Under the pieces are notes generated by a model. That model was not told where the DNA came from. It made no database searches and saw only the letters and a program-made list of their open reading frames with translations. Of a stretch of DNA of 64,000 bases, positions 1 through 11,600 are shown one piece after another. The stretch's first letter is position 1; the number at the start of each line of letters is the position of its first letter. Source of the stretch: Lingula anatina (lineage: Eukaryota; Brachiopoda; Lingulata; Lingulida; Lingulidae); contig NW_019775869.1 of NCBI RefSeq assembly GCF_001039355.2, positions 443,268-507,267 on the forward strand, given 5' to 3'. The position numbers and the translations under genes are program-made.

Positions 1-284
1 TCTGAATTGCCTTTTCCCTAGTTAATGTGTGGGTGGCAACATTTTTATTCGTCATTTGCATTTTATTAGATTCACAAGACATTATATACAGCGAACTGAA
101 CTGCAGACTAAATTGTAGCCCCTTTCTAAATACTTTGTGTCAAGTACTTTCAGTATCACTTTTGATATTTCAAATACAAATAACCGATTTTTAGGAAAAT
201 GTGTCAGAAGATTTTAATTTCAAGTAATGACTTCCTTCCATAGTAACAAATGTACCAGTGACACATATATTCTTTATTTGCTAG

Positions 285-575
285 TGGTTCCCTGAAGTCA
301 GCCACCACTGTCCCAATACCCCAATTATCCTGGTGGGCACAAAACTTGATTTGAGGGAAGACAAGGAAACTGTGGAGAAACTGAAGGAGAAGAAATTGTC
401 ACCTATCACGTACCCACAAGGCCTGGCAATGGCCAAAGAAATTGCAGCTGTGAAGTATCTAGAGTGCTCAGCCTTAACACAGAAGGGACTTAAAACAGTT
501 TTTGATGAAGCAATTCGTGCTGTGCTGTGCCCAACACCCAAGCCTAAGAAAAAGAAAGGATGCATGCTTTTGTAA
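285..575 (+). CDS. RAC1: Rac1-type Rho GTPase, last coding exon (partial gene)
   Basis: This is the last coding exon of a Rac small GTPase, a GTP/GDP switch for actin dynamics and NADPH oxidase. It starts in phase 0 after an AG at 283-284 and reads [23 protein letters not shown] (the G4 TKLD nucleotide-binding motif), then the [22 protein letters not shown] block (G5 SAL). It ends with a KPKKKK polybasic stretch and the CaaX box CMLL; a Leu at the last position predicts geranylgeranylation. The 96 residues equal the C-terminal half of Rac, whose full length is about 192. The upstream exons with the P-loop and switches lie left of the window. Rac rather than Cdc42 or Rho is inferred from the sequence of this block. 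It faces ZNF598 tail to tail. Confidence 0.95.
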   Translation, partial: WFPEVSHHCPNTPIILVGTKLDLREDKETVEKLKEKKLSPITYPQGLAMAKEIAAVKYLECSALTQKGLKTVFDEAIRAVLCPTPKPKKKKGCMLL

Positions 576-3427
576 CACTGAACTTTGTGGTAAAACTTTT
601 ATAGAATAGAATTAAATACAATAAGGTCAGATCAGACCACAGCATTGGTTTAGACAAGTAACAAACAAGTTTTTTTACACTTACAAATACACTCACAGTG
701 ACAATTGTATTTGTCAAGGCAGATAAGCAACAGTCAAGAAAACATCAGACACAAATATAGCTAGTTATCTTGTTTGTCTGTTTATCAAGGGGTTTTCTTG
801 TAGTGTATTGCATGCTTTGTCTACACCATGGGTGAGGCAGTATTTTACTAGGCAACCAAGTACCACTTACTGGGAAACCCAACTTCTGATTGACAACAAG
901 TACTTGGAAGAGAATATATGATAGATATTATTGACATGTACAGACTGTATATACATATATATGTAGAAATGAGTTTAATTAGGTTAGAAAAGATGATTAA
1001 TCACAGGGATAGATCCTTAATAACATTTAAGAAAACTGAATGACTTCAGTCTCTAGTATTCTACAGGGATTTTCCTGCGAAGCAAGTGAAACCCATTGAG
1101 TTTTGAAACCTGCACAATTTTTTCAGACAACTTTCATAGTTTAGATTGTAATTATTTTGACAGTCTTCTCAGAATATCCATATGTGAAAGCAAGCTATTT
1201 ACAAGAATTGCTTTCTGTAATTTCTTTGCTTGGGACTTTGTTGAAATTTAGCTGATTATCACTGGACTCTTGTAGCTGATATACACACACACACACACAT
1301 ATATATATTAAGTATATATATATATAGGAATACATATTTAAGGTGCTTTAAACTTCCCTCAAAATCTTGCTTGGATACTTGACTCTGTTGCTGGAATTTT
1401 TATCTGTGATATGGTTAGTTACTCTCACAAATCAATACCCGATTAAGTAATTAAGGGTCAACACTGTTACCCATCAACCATGTAAAATTATAAAGAATAG
1501 TACTTAAAATTTTTCAGTCTTATTAGTTCACACTGCTCAGTTCATGGATAACTTTCTAAAACCTTTTAAGATATCATTTTACAGAAGCAATGATCTTGTA
1601 ATCGTTTGATAATTATCCAAATTTTCTTGAGAACAGTGACAGATACATAGTGTTTATGTTATGTAACAACAGCTTGGCAGCTGAAGAGCAAGATCTTGGG
1701 GGAATATTATTTTGCTACATAACTGGCATTGCAAAAGCACAGCTTGGCTATACAAATGCGAAGCAAAGCATTCTTAGGGTATTGCAAGAGTGCTTTCTCC
1801 ATCTTTCATTTGGTTTCTTAACTAAAATGAGCCCACATTTTCTTAGAAGTGATAAATTATTTGTGATGCTAGGGCCAGTTGTTATTTAAATTTTAAAGGC
1901 AATAATCATCAAAAACAAGTTTTGCGCAGATGTAAAGCACCCATCCCCTTCATAGAACTGAACACATTTCGAAGAGGAGTTAGCTGTTAGTGTTGGTATT
2001 CAGTTGAATGGGCTAACAAACCTTAAATTGTGGTGGATTGCTAACTTTATTAGTCAATAGAATATTTATAAGGCACCAGTTAAGAAAGAAGTTCCAGTTT
2101 AAAGATATTGAAATATATATAAATTACATTTTTTCTTTAGCACTGGGGATGACAAAGCTTAGAAAATAATAATTTGAAGCTATTCCAGCTACTCCTAGCG
2201 AGTGTGCCTACTTGAAGCTGATATGCCAAAGGCTCTAACCTTTCATGTGAGATCATGTATGAAACTATCAGGATTAAAATACTAAAATCATATGCCGTTC
2301 GTCTTTTGGAACAATATCTTAGAAGAATATAAATAATTGCTTCAATTTTTGCTTCTACTCCAAATATCATGATATAGTTTTGACACAAATCATGACTGCA
2401 CAAGGTGGGACTCGTTTGCTTTAAGTTGTAACCAACATTTATCCCACAGCAGATGCTTAAAACAATAGGATAATTGCATATGTAGCCAAATGTAATCAAA
2501 AGCAGATTATACTGTAGATGAGCTCCTTTATTACTATTTAAGCACATATACTGTAAAGAGTGACTGAAGGATGACATGTGTCAGAACTAGCACGGGGAAT
2601 TCCCTACTCCAGTGACCCATGCAATACAATAAGCAGGGAAAAAAAGGCTTTCCTGTATTTTATTTGGTGCACTCTGAAGAGCAGTCATCCTATAGTTTGA
2701 AGCGCCTGCCTTGGGATAAGTCAGTTGCAACAACTCATCCACTTAATGCGCCAAATAAGAGCAAATTATATCTTGGCTGCACTTCAATGTTATTATGGTC
2801 TTATATGACATTGTTGCATTCACTGGAGATGACTAGTGTAGTAACTAGTACATATTTTAACCTCCCCCCCCCCCATTATCAAAAACTATTAAAAAAGCAG
2901 TAAAATCTAATTAAGCATATTACCCTCACACAAAGAAAAAACGAAAGTTGTAACACCAACCTTTATTGTAATGATATCCTTAATTGCAGTATACAAGATC
3001 ACTGCTGATAAATAATTCATTCACTGCTTTACTAGTAGTTCTGTAAGTAACAGGTGTACTCAATACAACTGCTGGAGAGTAAGCCAAAAGTTCACCCTTA
3101 TAAAAAGTCCTGTAAATTTGAAAGCAAATGCCACATACCCAGTAAGTAATAATGACTTTACCTTTGCTTAATCATAACTATAAAAGACAAGTTATATTTA
3201 TGTAAATTTATGTTCATACTACTTAAGAGATAAGCAAAACAAAAAGTTTAAATCTAAGATATTCCAAATCAACTGTAAAAACTGATGATATTACAATCTG
3301 ATTCAATTGTAAAGTTCATTATTTGAATAATTACCTTCCAGGAACTTGATTTTAAGTACAATACTATCACACCATGTAAATACAAATAATATTATGTCAG
3401 TTAGAAACCATATTTACTAGCAGATAA
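576..3427. other. Rac1 3' UTR and convergent intergenic region to ZNF598
   Basis: No supportable coding sequence. The left part is expected to be Rac 3' UTR, with a weak ATTAAA at 611-616. There is a CA/TA microsatellite at about 1279-1326 and a C-run near 2865-2875. The right part is expected to be the ZNF598 3' UTR; an AATAAA on the minus strand at 2962-2967 would give a UTR of about 460 nt. The open frames here, the longest on the minus strand at 2137-2577, show no recognisable domain and no codon conservation signal I can judge. Confidence 0.5.
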
Positions 3428-6400
3428 TCACTTTTTTGCACTAGACAATGAAGCTGCTATCCCACCTAAAGATGGAAAGTCTGTATGTAAACCGTGAGCT
3501 GCCAAATGCATTTCAGAGTCTTCCTTTAAGAGAACCTGATTACATATATGGCAAGGAGTAAAAAGCACCGCATTTCCAGAGGCCCACCCTTTTTTCTTGG
3601 CACGAATCTGAAGCACATCACTCTTTTTCTTATCAACTGCAGTATTGTAGACTTCTAGTAGCTCATTCTGTTTAGATACGTCTGGCAGTAAAGTGACTAG
3701 TTCTGGGAAAATTGTGTCAAATTGTTTCTCCCCAAACAGATCTTGGCAATGTCTGTAGTATTCTCCTGCTTGCAGTAAACCTTTCCTAAATTCACCAGAC
3801 CACCCTTTAAACTTCCCAAACTTAACTTCATCCTGGAGGCCGTCTAAAATTAATTTCATCAACTTCTGATTTCTTTGCTTGAAATCAGCAGGCTGTATGT
3901 AAGACAATGTCACCTTATCTTGTTTCGAAATATTTTCCACACTGTTCAGTGGGTTTGAGAAGCCAGGTGGTGGTTTGGGTACTTGTGGGCTTGTGAAGCC
4001 AGGTGGGGGATTGGCAACTGTTTTATTAAATCCTGGGGGAGGCCTGCTGAAGTTAGTGGCACAGCTATCGCCCTTACTAAACCCAGGTGGTGGTTTACTT
4101 GGCTGTTGGACAGTGCTCAATAAACTAGGAAAGTCAGCATCTAAATTTCGTTGAATCTGTGGCTGTGGTGGATTCTTTGAAACAGACTTGTATACTATAA
4201 GTGGCTTTTCCTCTGGTGGTGGTGGTGGTGAAGGCTTTTTGAAGGGCAAGTTGTATAGATCAAAGCCAGATTCTTCTTTTGCAGCATCATTTTCTTCCTT
4301 TTTATTTTCTTTTTTGGAAGACTTCTTTTTCTTTTCCAGAGGCTCCTTGTTTTCTAAACTAGAACTAGAACTCTCAGTATATTCAGTTTTTCCGTGACTT
4401 TTCTGTTCCTCAGATGTTTTCTGACAATCTGTGCCTGCAGCTTTATTTTTCTTTTTCTTCTTTTTGGTGGATACTTTCATGAAAGGAACCTCATCTTCTT
4501 TCTCTGCTTCTTTTACTGGTTTCACCCACTTAGTATTGAGTACAATCTGGGGGTCAGATTTGCCCAGTGAAGGAAAATCTTCCTCGGCTACCAATGAGGA
4601 TATTTCTTTTAAACTTGAAGGACGAGGCAGACTACTTTTTAACTGAGTGTTCTTCAAAGCAATATTTCCTATCACAGTGGGTGCATTACTAGGTCTCTGT
4701 TTCACCTTGGACATTTGTTTTGTGATAGACGGTGCCCCATCTCCTGGACCTAAAGCAGGAAAATCTTCTTCTAAAGATGCCTTTGTATTAATCCAAGCCT
4801 GTTGATTTTTAACAGGTACTTTCCTTATAGTACTATTGCTCTTACTGCTGCCTCCAAGAGATGGAAATTCCTCTTGAGTCAATCCACCTTCAGCAACTGA
4901 GAAGTTATTAGCCATTGCAAACCTCTGTGCCATTGAACTAGTTTTTGACTGAACAGGTGCTTGGGAGTCTGTCTCACTATTAGTCGCAGTGTCTTCATCT
5001 CTCAAGGATGGGAAGTCAGCTGAAGTACGCTTAAACTGTGTTCCAGCTTCTTCAGAATCTCTCTTACTTTTGCGCGACTTTGCCTTCTTTTCCATGTCTG
5101 CCATGGATGCTTGTATACCTGCTTCCAGTTCAGTATCCATCCTGTCAACACAATGAAAACAGACATTTTATTATGCTTGCTTTAAAAAATACAATAATTT
5201 GGTGACTGCATCCCTTTGTTTTTCAATATTTAAGAAGAATAGCATTTTCAATTTGGAGATGAAATCCTATACAGACAAGTGTTTTTCCAGTCCCAATTTT
5301 ACAATTTGAATACTAAACAAGTGGACACATTCATGTTAGTTATTTATTTTAACATGTATCATGTTATTTATGGCAAGACCAGCACAATCCATTGGAAATC
5401 ATCCAAGATGTTGCTACTATGTGACATCATATGAGTATGAAAACTTGGGAGAATGCGCAGGTGGGATTTACCTTTTTAGCAACAAGGCAGGAAATCTACA
5501 GTCTAAGAGCACATTCTCACAGATAAATTTCTAGCTTACCTCCCTTTCCCATGTCCCCTATTCTGTGCCTGTTTTAATTGCTTTTCTGCATTATTTATGA
5601 CTTCTTGGTAGTCTTCTCTGCTTATAACACCTAAAATATCATTATGTACTTTGTGTAATACACAGTAAATGGTAATTTCATTTAGTTTTATCTGAATAAA
5701 GTGCACACATAATATTGCTATTTACCACCATGTTTTACAATAGCACGAAACATGAACAACAACAGGGACCAAAATGCTAAGAGACAAGACTTTAAGCTAC
5801 AGCGTATCTTCAAAATTATAATATCTTTCAATCTTTTCAAATTACTGCATTTCACTTTTACCTCTTCCTCTGCCTCTGTGACTTTCTCTTGGTGCATAAT
5901 TGAATTCTATGTCCAAGGTTCTAGCTTGCCTAGCCTGAGCTTTTTTCATTGCTTTAGTGTGTTCAGTGGCCTTATGGGCTCTCAGATCTATGTCACTTCT
6001 AAATGCATTGGTGAATTGAACGCCCCTGCATTCATCCTCTTCACAAAGATAGTGCTGTCCCCTAAAGTGATCTTGAAGATCCTTGTAGTTTCTGTAAAAA
6101 TATCAAAACTATTATGTTATTCACAAACAGTATGCTCCCCAACAAAAGAGAGCTAACTAGATATGAAATTCAATGTTAAAGACCATTTCATCATTTTAAT
6201 GACAGCATAAACCTTTTTGTGCAATCACAGCTCCAAGTTAAATGTACCTACTATTACACTCATCTCATATGATATTATTTATTTTTGGACTTACTCAAAA
6301 TAGTCTTGTAGTCCATCTGTATCACAAAAATGACAGAAATAGTGATCTTTCCTAAGATGCTTCAGTAGTTCATCATTATCAAAGTAACGCACATCACAGA

Positions 6401-7902
6401 ATTCACAGTTTGGGTGGCCTTTGTATGACTTGTCATCAACATCCCCAAGTCTGCGGTGAGTAGCCAGATCTTTTCTGTCATAGTGTTTCCTCTCTGATGA
6501 AAATATCTAAAAATAATTGAACGTATTCATGAACAAAGAAATGTAACACTTGTAGTTTGGCTAGATAATATTTCATTTCCAAAAGTAATTAGTTGGTAAA
6601 ATGTAACAGGTAAATAATATATTTTGTCCTGTTCATATATCAATCTGGTTCATCTCCCCCCCCTCCCCCATCTTGTCTATTTCACAAAGTTAATCATAAA
6701 AACTGGTATTTCTGATGCAAGTCACTTCAGTTTAAAAACATTGAGTGCTGCAAATTGTGATTAATATGAATTTAATTCTTACCGTTAGATGATTGACACA
6801 TAAATCACAATACTGCCTTCCATGATCTCTCCTCATATGATCTCTCATTTGCTGAAACGTTCTGTCAGGTTTTCTGTCTTTACATATTGGACATTTGTGT
6901 TCTTGTATTTCATAGAAGGTATTTTGAATAGCCCTGGTTTCGAAGTAAATATTGTATTTTCTGGCAGCAGTGAGCTGATGTAAGATAAAGCTATCATAAC
7001 GATGTGGCTTCGAAGAGTAGATCATCTACAAATAAAAAAAAAGATATAGCATCATGATCATCACATTCTTATAAGACCTTGCCATACAAGCTACAGTATG
7101 CCAATATGATGTAGACATAAAGGACAACTAAAATTCACAGGTAACCTAAATTAATGAGCTACGGGACCATTCCCAGACCCCATCATACTAACTGTTGATC
7201 AATCTATCTCGGAGAGGATTCTCACTAAATTGTAATAAATTTAAGCAACTTACATGTCTGTCGCGCCTACTAAAGCTTCTAGGGGGTAATTAATTATCAT
7301 TTTCAATGTGCGTGCCAGACATCTAAGCCGCTGAAGCTGAAAGCAATTCAGCAAGAAACTCTTAGGAGATGGGTCGATCCTGTTAGATCGATCTAGGTGT
7401 GGGAACCTAGTCTACAACGCAAATCAATGCCTCTATGAGTTGCAGACCTTCATTTCCAGACTTTAAATAACAGGCAAGTGTGGGGCCATTTCAATTTAAA
7501 CTGCACCTATCTTTTGACACTCTAGCACAGTAATGAACTAACACATATACATATATGTATATATTATTGTTAAACTGAAAATGGGCGTTCCAGAGGTTGA
7601 TTATCCCAAACCTCCAGACAAGTACTTCAGAAACCCCTTCAGAAATATAATTATCTCGAAATTGTAAACAAATGTGTTATAACTGAAAAAACTCCTGACT
7701 GAGTTCTGAGAGGGAGAAATAAACAAACCTTTTGTAATTCAGCTCGACAAATAGCGCAATAGTTCTGCTGGCACAAGACCCTCATTCGGGTAGCACATTT
7801 GAAACACACAGGATGATTACATTTTCCAATCGCAAAATACTTGATCTCTTCGTTACAGAGAGGACAAACGTCCTGGGTATTATCCGTGGTCTTTGAAGAC
7901 AT
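3428..7902 (-). CDS. ZNF598: ZNF598-like RING/C2H2 E3 ubiquitin ligase, ribosome-collision sensor
   Basis: Six exons on the minus strand: 7729-7902, 6783-7025, 6295-6506, 5862-6091, 5540-5630 and 3428-5141. They give 887 aa (human about 904). In the family it ubiquitinates 40S proteins on collided ribosomes and recruits GIGYF/4EHP to repress translation. What is visible: an N-terminal RING (CPLC ... CNHPVCFKC ... CAIC, residues about 13-52); a series of C2H2-type fingers in exons 2-4 (CPIC, CDLC, CEFC, CHFC); and a long Lys/Ser-rich disordered region. That region holds six [DE]FP[SA]L motifs (about residues 359, 408, 443, 505, 653 and 871) and four PPPGF motifs (about 667-711) of the type bound by GYF domains. 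A C-terminal CHIC...H finger lies near 847. It is divergent from synaptogyrin with 744 bp between the start codons. Identity is firm; the exact start is the first ATG of the RING exon. Confidence 0.95.
7250..7480. repeat. Dispersed repeat copy R1 (in ZNF598 intron 1)
   Basis: This block resembles the reverse complement of 57270-57500. Shared landmarks are a CGCCTACTA-AAGCT block, a GGGGGT(A/G)ATTAA block and a TAGATCGATCTA palindrome. It lies wholly inside ZNF598 intron 1. It looks like a degenerate non-autonomous transposable element; the class is undetermined. Confidence 0.5.
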
Positions 7903-7940
7903 GATCCTGAATGCCGTTTTCTAATCAATTAAATATTTTA

Positions 7941-8300
7941 TGTACAGACACAGATGTGTCTGTACATATTGCCATCACCTGCGTCTGTCGTCGCCGATGC
8001 CGTCGCCGGCGCCGTGCACTTTCCTTGTAAACACGATAAGTGGAGGGCAGTTTTACTTTTTGGCTTAATATTTACAGAGCTGATGAATATTCATAAAACG
8101 CAGGTCAAGTTCGAAAATCAGCATGATCGGGCCATTTTAAGGGAAGTTGTGCTGTTTTTTCACTTTTTTCAGCATATATGCAACCCTGTAAACACAATAT
8201 AAGAAAAACAGATGGGCCAATTGTCATTAAACTCACAGGAGTGGTCAATCTTATTAAAATGCAGGTTGAGTTTGAAAATCAGCATAATCGGGGCATTGTT
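7941..8300 (+). repeat. Interspersed element copy A: 26-bp palindrome, GC-rich block and 161-bp tandem units
   Basis: It starts with a perfect palindrome at 7941-7966 (arms TGTACAGACACA, two-base loop). A CG-rich stretch of GTCGTCGCC-like triplets follows, and then tandem units. The landmark AACACGATAAG at 8030 recurs as AACACAATATAAG at 8191, a spacing of 161 bp. Copy B at 45725-46160 is the same structure inverted. Copy A occupies the shared upstream region of ZNF598 and synaptogyrin. The layout recalls non-autonomous Helitron/Helentron-type elements with tandem cores, but that class is an inference. A single n sits at 8301. Confidence 0.7.
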
Positions 8301-8376
8301 NTTAATCTTTCTGTGTACTGCGAAGTAAAACCGTCTGCTAGCTAGTGGATATGTAACATAGAGCATGGCGCCGAGA

Positions 8377-8384
8377 TATAAATA
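8377..8384 (+). promoter_or_regulatory. TATA box candidate for synaptogyrin
   Basis: Exact TATAAATA on the plus strand, 263-270 bp upstream of the synaptogyrin ATG. It would place transcription start near 8405-8410. It could be chance in AT-rich DNA, although the surrounding sequence is locally GC-richer. Confidence 0.4.
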
Positions 8385-8593
8385 CCCGGATGTTGGTGGC
8401 TCGTGGTGCAATATTTCCGCACACGTCATCAATGATTGTGTTATCTGTGATAAATGAAAGTGTGAAAAAAGTAAGAATTATCACTTTGAATAAAATGAAT
8501 GGGTAATATTTTACATTGTTGTGTGATATTTATGACAGAAATTTTATGAATGCTCATTCAAATAAGTGTCATATTTTACACCAACCTAACTTT

Positions 8594-8601
8594 TGACGTC
8601 A
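8594..8601. promoter_or_regulatory. CRE-like site TGACGTCA
   Basis: A perfect palindromic cAMP-response element consensus lies 46 bp upstream of the synaptogyrin start codon. CREB/ATF-family proteins bind this octamer. Functional use is inferred from position only. Confidence 0.45.
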
Positions 8602-8646
8602 CCAGCACATGATATCTTTGTGAGAGCTAAATTTAGAAGTTTCAAG

Positions 8647-11600
8647 ATGGAAGGCCAAGCTTATGGAGCAGGGATGGCTGGTGGCTCGTTTGATGCCATA
8701 GCTTTTATCAAGAAACCAAGTGTGATTCTTAGACTATTTAGTTTGGTAAGTGTGTCTGAGCTGCATGAAACAGAGATATATTTATGCTTTTTGCAATCTC
8801 CAGGTTAAATAATTGTAAAAGTCATGGCCCTGGTTTGCGTGGTCTTGCATAGACAGCAATTTAGATGGTGGATCTATGCGCAATTTGAACAACGAAAGTT
8901 AGCATTTCGAGGTGATCAATAATTGGAGTAAATTTTGTACTAGGTGTTGATTCTATGCCTTTACTTTCACCAGAACTTATGACGTAATCTTGGTTTCAAA
9001 TGGCAATTAATGGATATAATTATATAGAATATTTATTTCAATAAAATCAATATCACCTGTATTTGTGAAATGAAAAGGATGACATTGTACTTATTGCTGT
9101 CCATGAATATTAACGTCATATTTTGTTAGTCATCATATTCTGTTGTTTTGCTTTGTATTTATTAGTGTTGACTTTTACATTTTGTTTCATTTTGGTTTTT
9201 ATTTCATACTAGTAGCTTTCTTTCCCGTTGCCCTTGAGCCAAGGATAGATATAAGAAGCAATTACATTTATGAGTCCCAATGTTATAGTTATGTATATTG
9301 TACTCATTACATATGTGCACATATGAACAAATGGGAATTGCATTGAGTAGGTAAATAAAAATCAACATTTGGTCTGTTTTCATGTCAAATTGTGAGAAGT
9401 ACAGAACATAAAAAAGTGCATAGCGATACTACATACCTTGGCTTTCTTTGTCCCAAATGTGCCCATAAAATATAGCACAGGTCCTGAGCTGTATTGAATG
9501 CCCTGATTTCTTTGTGCATTTAGTGAGCATATATCAATGCACAATGAAATTAGGAATTCAAGTATACTTGCATATATATTATATATATGCCATATTGGGG
9601 CACATTTGGGAAAAAGAAAGTCAAGATATATGCACATGTAGTTCTTTTGTGCATACATTATTTTGTATGTACTTCTACAAATGGAGACAAAGTGACACTT
9701 CTTACTGATCAATTCAACATTCTTTTGGTTTGGGGACCCCCCCCCCCCCCCTCCAAACATTTATTTCATAAGTTTGATTATGATAGCAATGTACATATAT
9801 ATGCTAGAATAATTGTGTGTTTGTCATCTCTTATAGCTGTTCTCCATAATTGTGTTTGGCTGTATATCAAGTCCAGTGGGAGGCTACTATGAGGGGCAAT
9901 GTGTGTACAACAATGATCCAAATGCTTGTAACTATGGCATTGCAACAGGAGTTATTGCCTTCATGGCCTGCATTGTTTTCCTTATATTGGAAGCTTTGTT
10001 TGAAAACCTAAGCAGTGTCCAACAGAGGAAGATGGTTGTCATGGCAGATATGGCATTTTCAGGTAAGACATGTTAAATCAACTCGTATGTTAGCAAAAAG
10101 TCAGAGCAGAATAATAGCAATCTTACAATAATCAAACACGGCTTCCTTGATGTGTGTGTGTTTGAATACATCATACATATTATTGCTTTTACCTGTTTTT
10201 CACATACAGGCTTCTGGACATTCCTGTGGTTTGTTGGCTTCTGTTATCTGACCAACCAGTGGAGTAAATCTAACCATCCAGATACAGTCAATGTCAGCAA
10301 TCCACAGGCAGCCATTGCATTCTCTTTCTTCTCCATAGGAACTTGGGTAAGCTTTGAAATATTTCTATAGTTTGAACACTCTACAGAAATTGTCTGCTAA
10401 ATTTTTGAGTAAATGAAAAAGCATGCTAGAAGACAAGTAGGAAAAACTACTTTATTTGAGCCATTTAGGTTTAAGGTTATTAAGTGCCTGTAAATACCTA
10501 GTAATGCATAAAATACACATGCAATTGCATGTTCATATAGGTCCCATTTCTAATGGGTACAAATGTGTTAAAATTGAAGTAATTCATCTAATACTGACAT
10601 GCTTTCAATATGTATCTAAAAACATGCCAGTGATACTGAATCATGAGATTAATTCAGTTTTAGCATTCAGAGTGCAGTGGCTATTCTAAGCAATATAAAA
10701 TGTCATCTTGTAGTTTGTAATAAATACTACTTTTAACAGACTGATGCTCTGTTTTGTCCATAGAAGCCTGATTGATTGACAACTCCTGTACAATCAAAAC
10801 TTAAAGAATGCAAGGTTTCCATTAATGTGTCCCAAGGGACTGGTCAATAAGAAAGATTGGTTGTTGCAGCATTTAGACTTGTAAAACCATTATTGGAAAT
10901 TATGCTCAGACAGCTTTCTGCTCCCTTAAAAAAAAAGAAAGAATTAAAATTGTCATATAAATTTGGCCTAATCTTGTGTCAAATGTCATAATGAATCAAA
11001 ATAAAAATGTTGCTTTTATTTAGGTCAAGTAGTGGACTTGATTCGATAGATTTTATATAAGAGTAAATGGAATTTATTTATAGTTTATTGATTTTTTTGC
11101 TCTCAAGTGAATTCAGTGTAGCTGTAAAGATTTTTCTAAAACTAAAAGATCTTGGTTCATGCTGTTTATTTATTTATTTCCTTCATTAATTTTCTTAGGA
11201 AGATGATTACTGAGGAATGATAATACTAGAAAAGTTCATCCTTCCATGTTTAATTGACATTGTAAAGCACTTAATACTAAGGCTGCATTTTACAACACAC
11301 AATACAACAGTTACTTCCAGATCAGAAAGTAAATATATGATGATGGCTTAAGTTAACAGTGCAAGTAATATCAATTAATTTATGTCCTACCAGACAGAAG
11401 TGAGAATATTAAATATTAGCTTGCTATTTAACAGAGTTGTAAATGTTGCTTCCCAGTGGCAATTTCCTTATAAGTATGAAAATATCACTACAGTATTCAA
11501 TTATGTAAGTTCATTTGCTGGCAAACTTTACATTCTCTGTTACAAGAAATTATGAATGTTTGTTATCCTAGTTAACAAACACTTCAGTGCATACTTGAGT

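Larger units (their letters stand above)
7903..8646. promoter_or_regulatory. Divergent promoter region ZNF598 / synaptogyrin
   Basis: There are 744 bp between the two start codons. The left half is filled by repeat copy A. The right half carries a TATAAATA at 8377-8384 on the plus strand and a perfect CRE-type TGACGTCA at 8594-8601. Both suit the synaptogyrin promoter. No mapped start sites are available, so the assignment is inferred. Confidence 0.5.

Noticed and set aside
2137-2577. 146-codon open frame on the minus strand between Rac1 and ZNF598
   Set aside because: No domain, no splice context and AT-rich composition. It lies where two 3' UTRs converge, so a chance frame is more likely.
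9380-9892. Overlapping open frames on both strands in synaptogyrin intron 1
   Set aside because: They are explained by the palindromic repeat and its neighbouring C-run, which gives a low-complexity Gly/Pro peptide.
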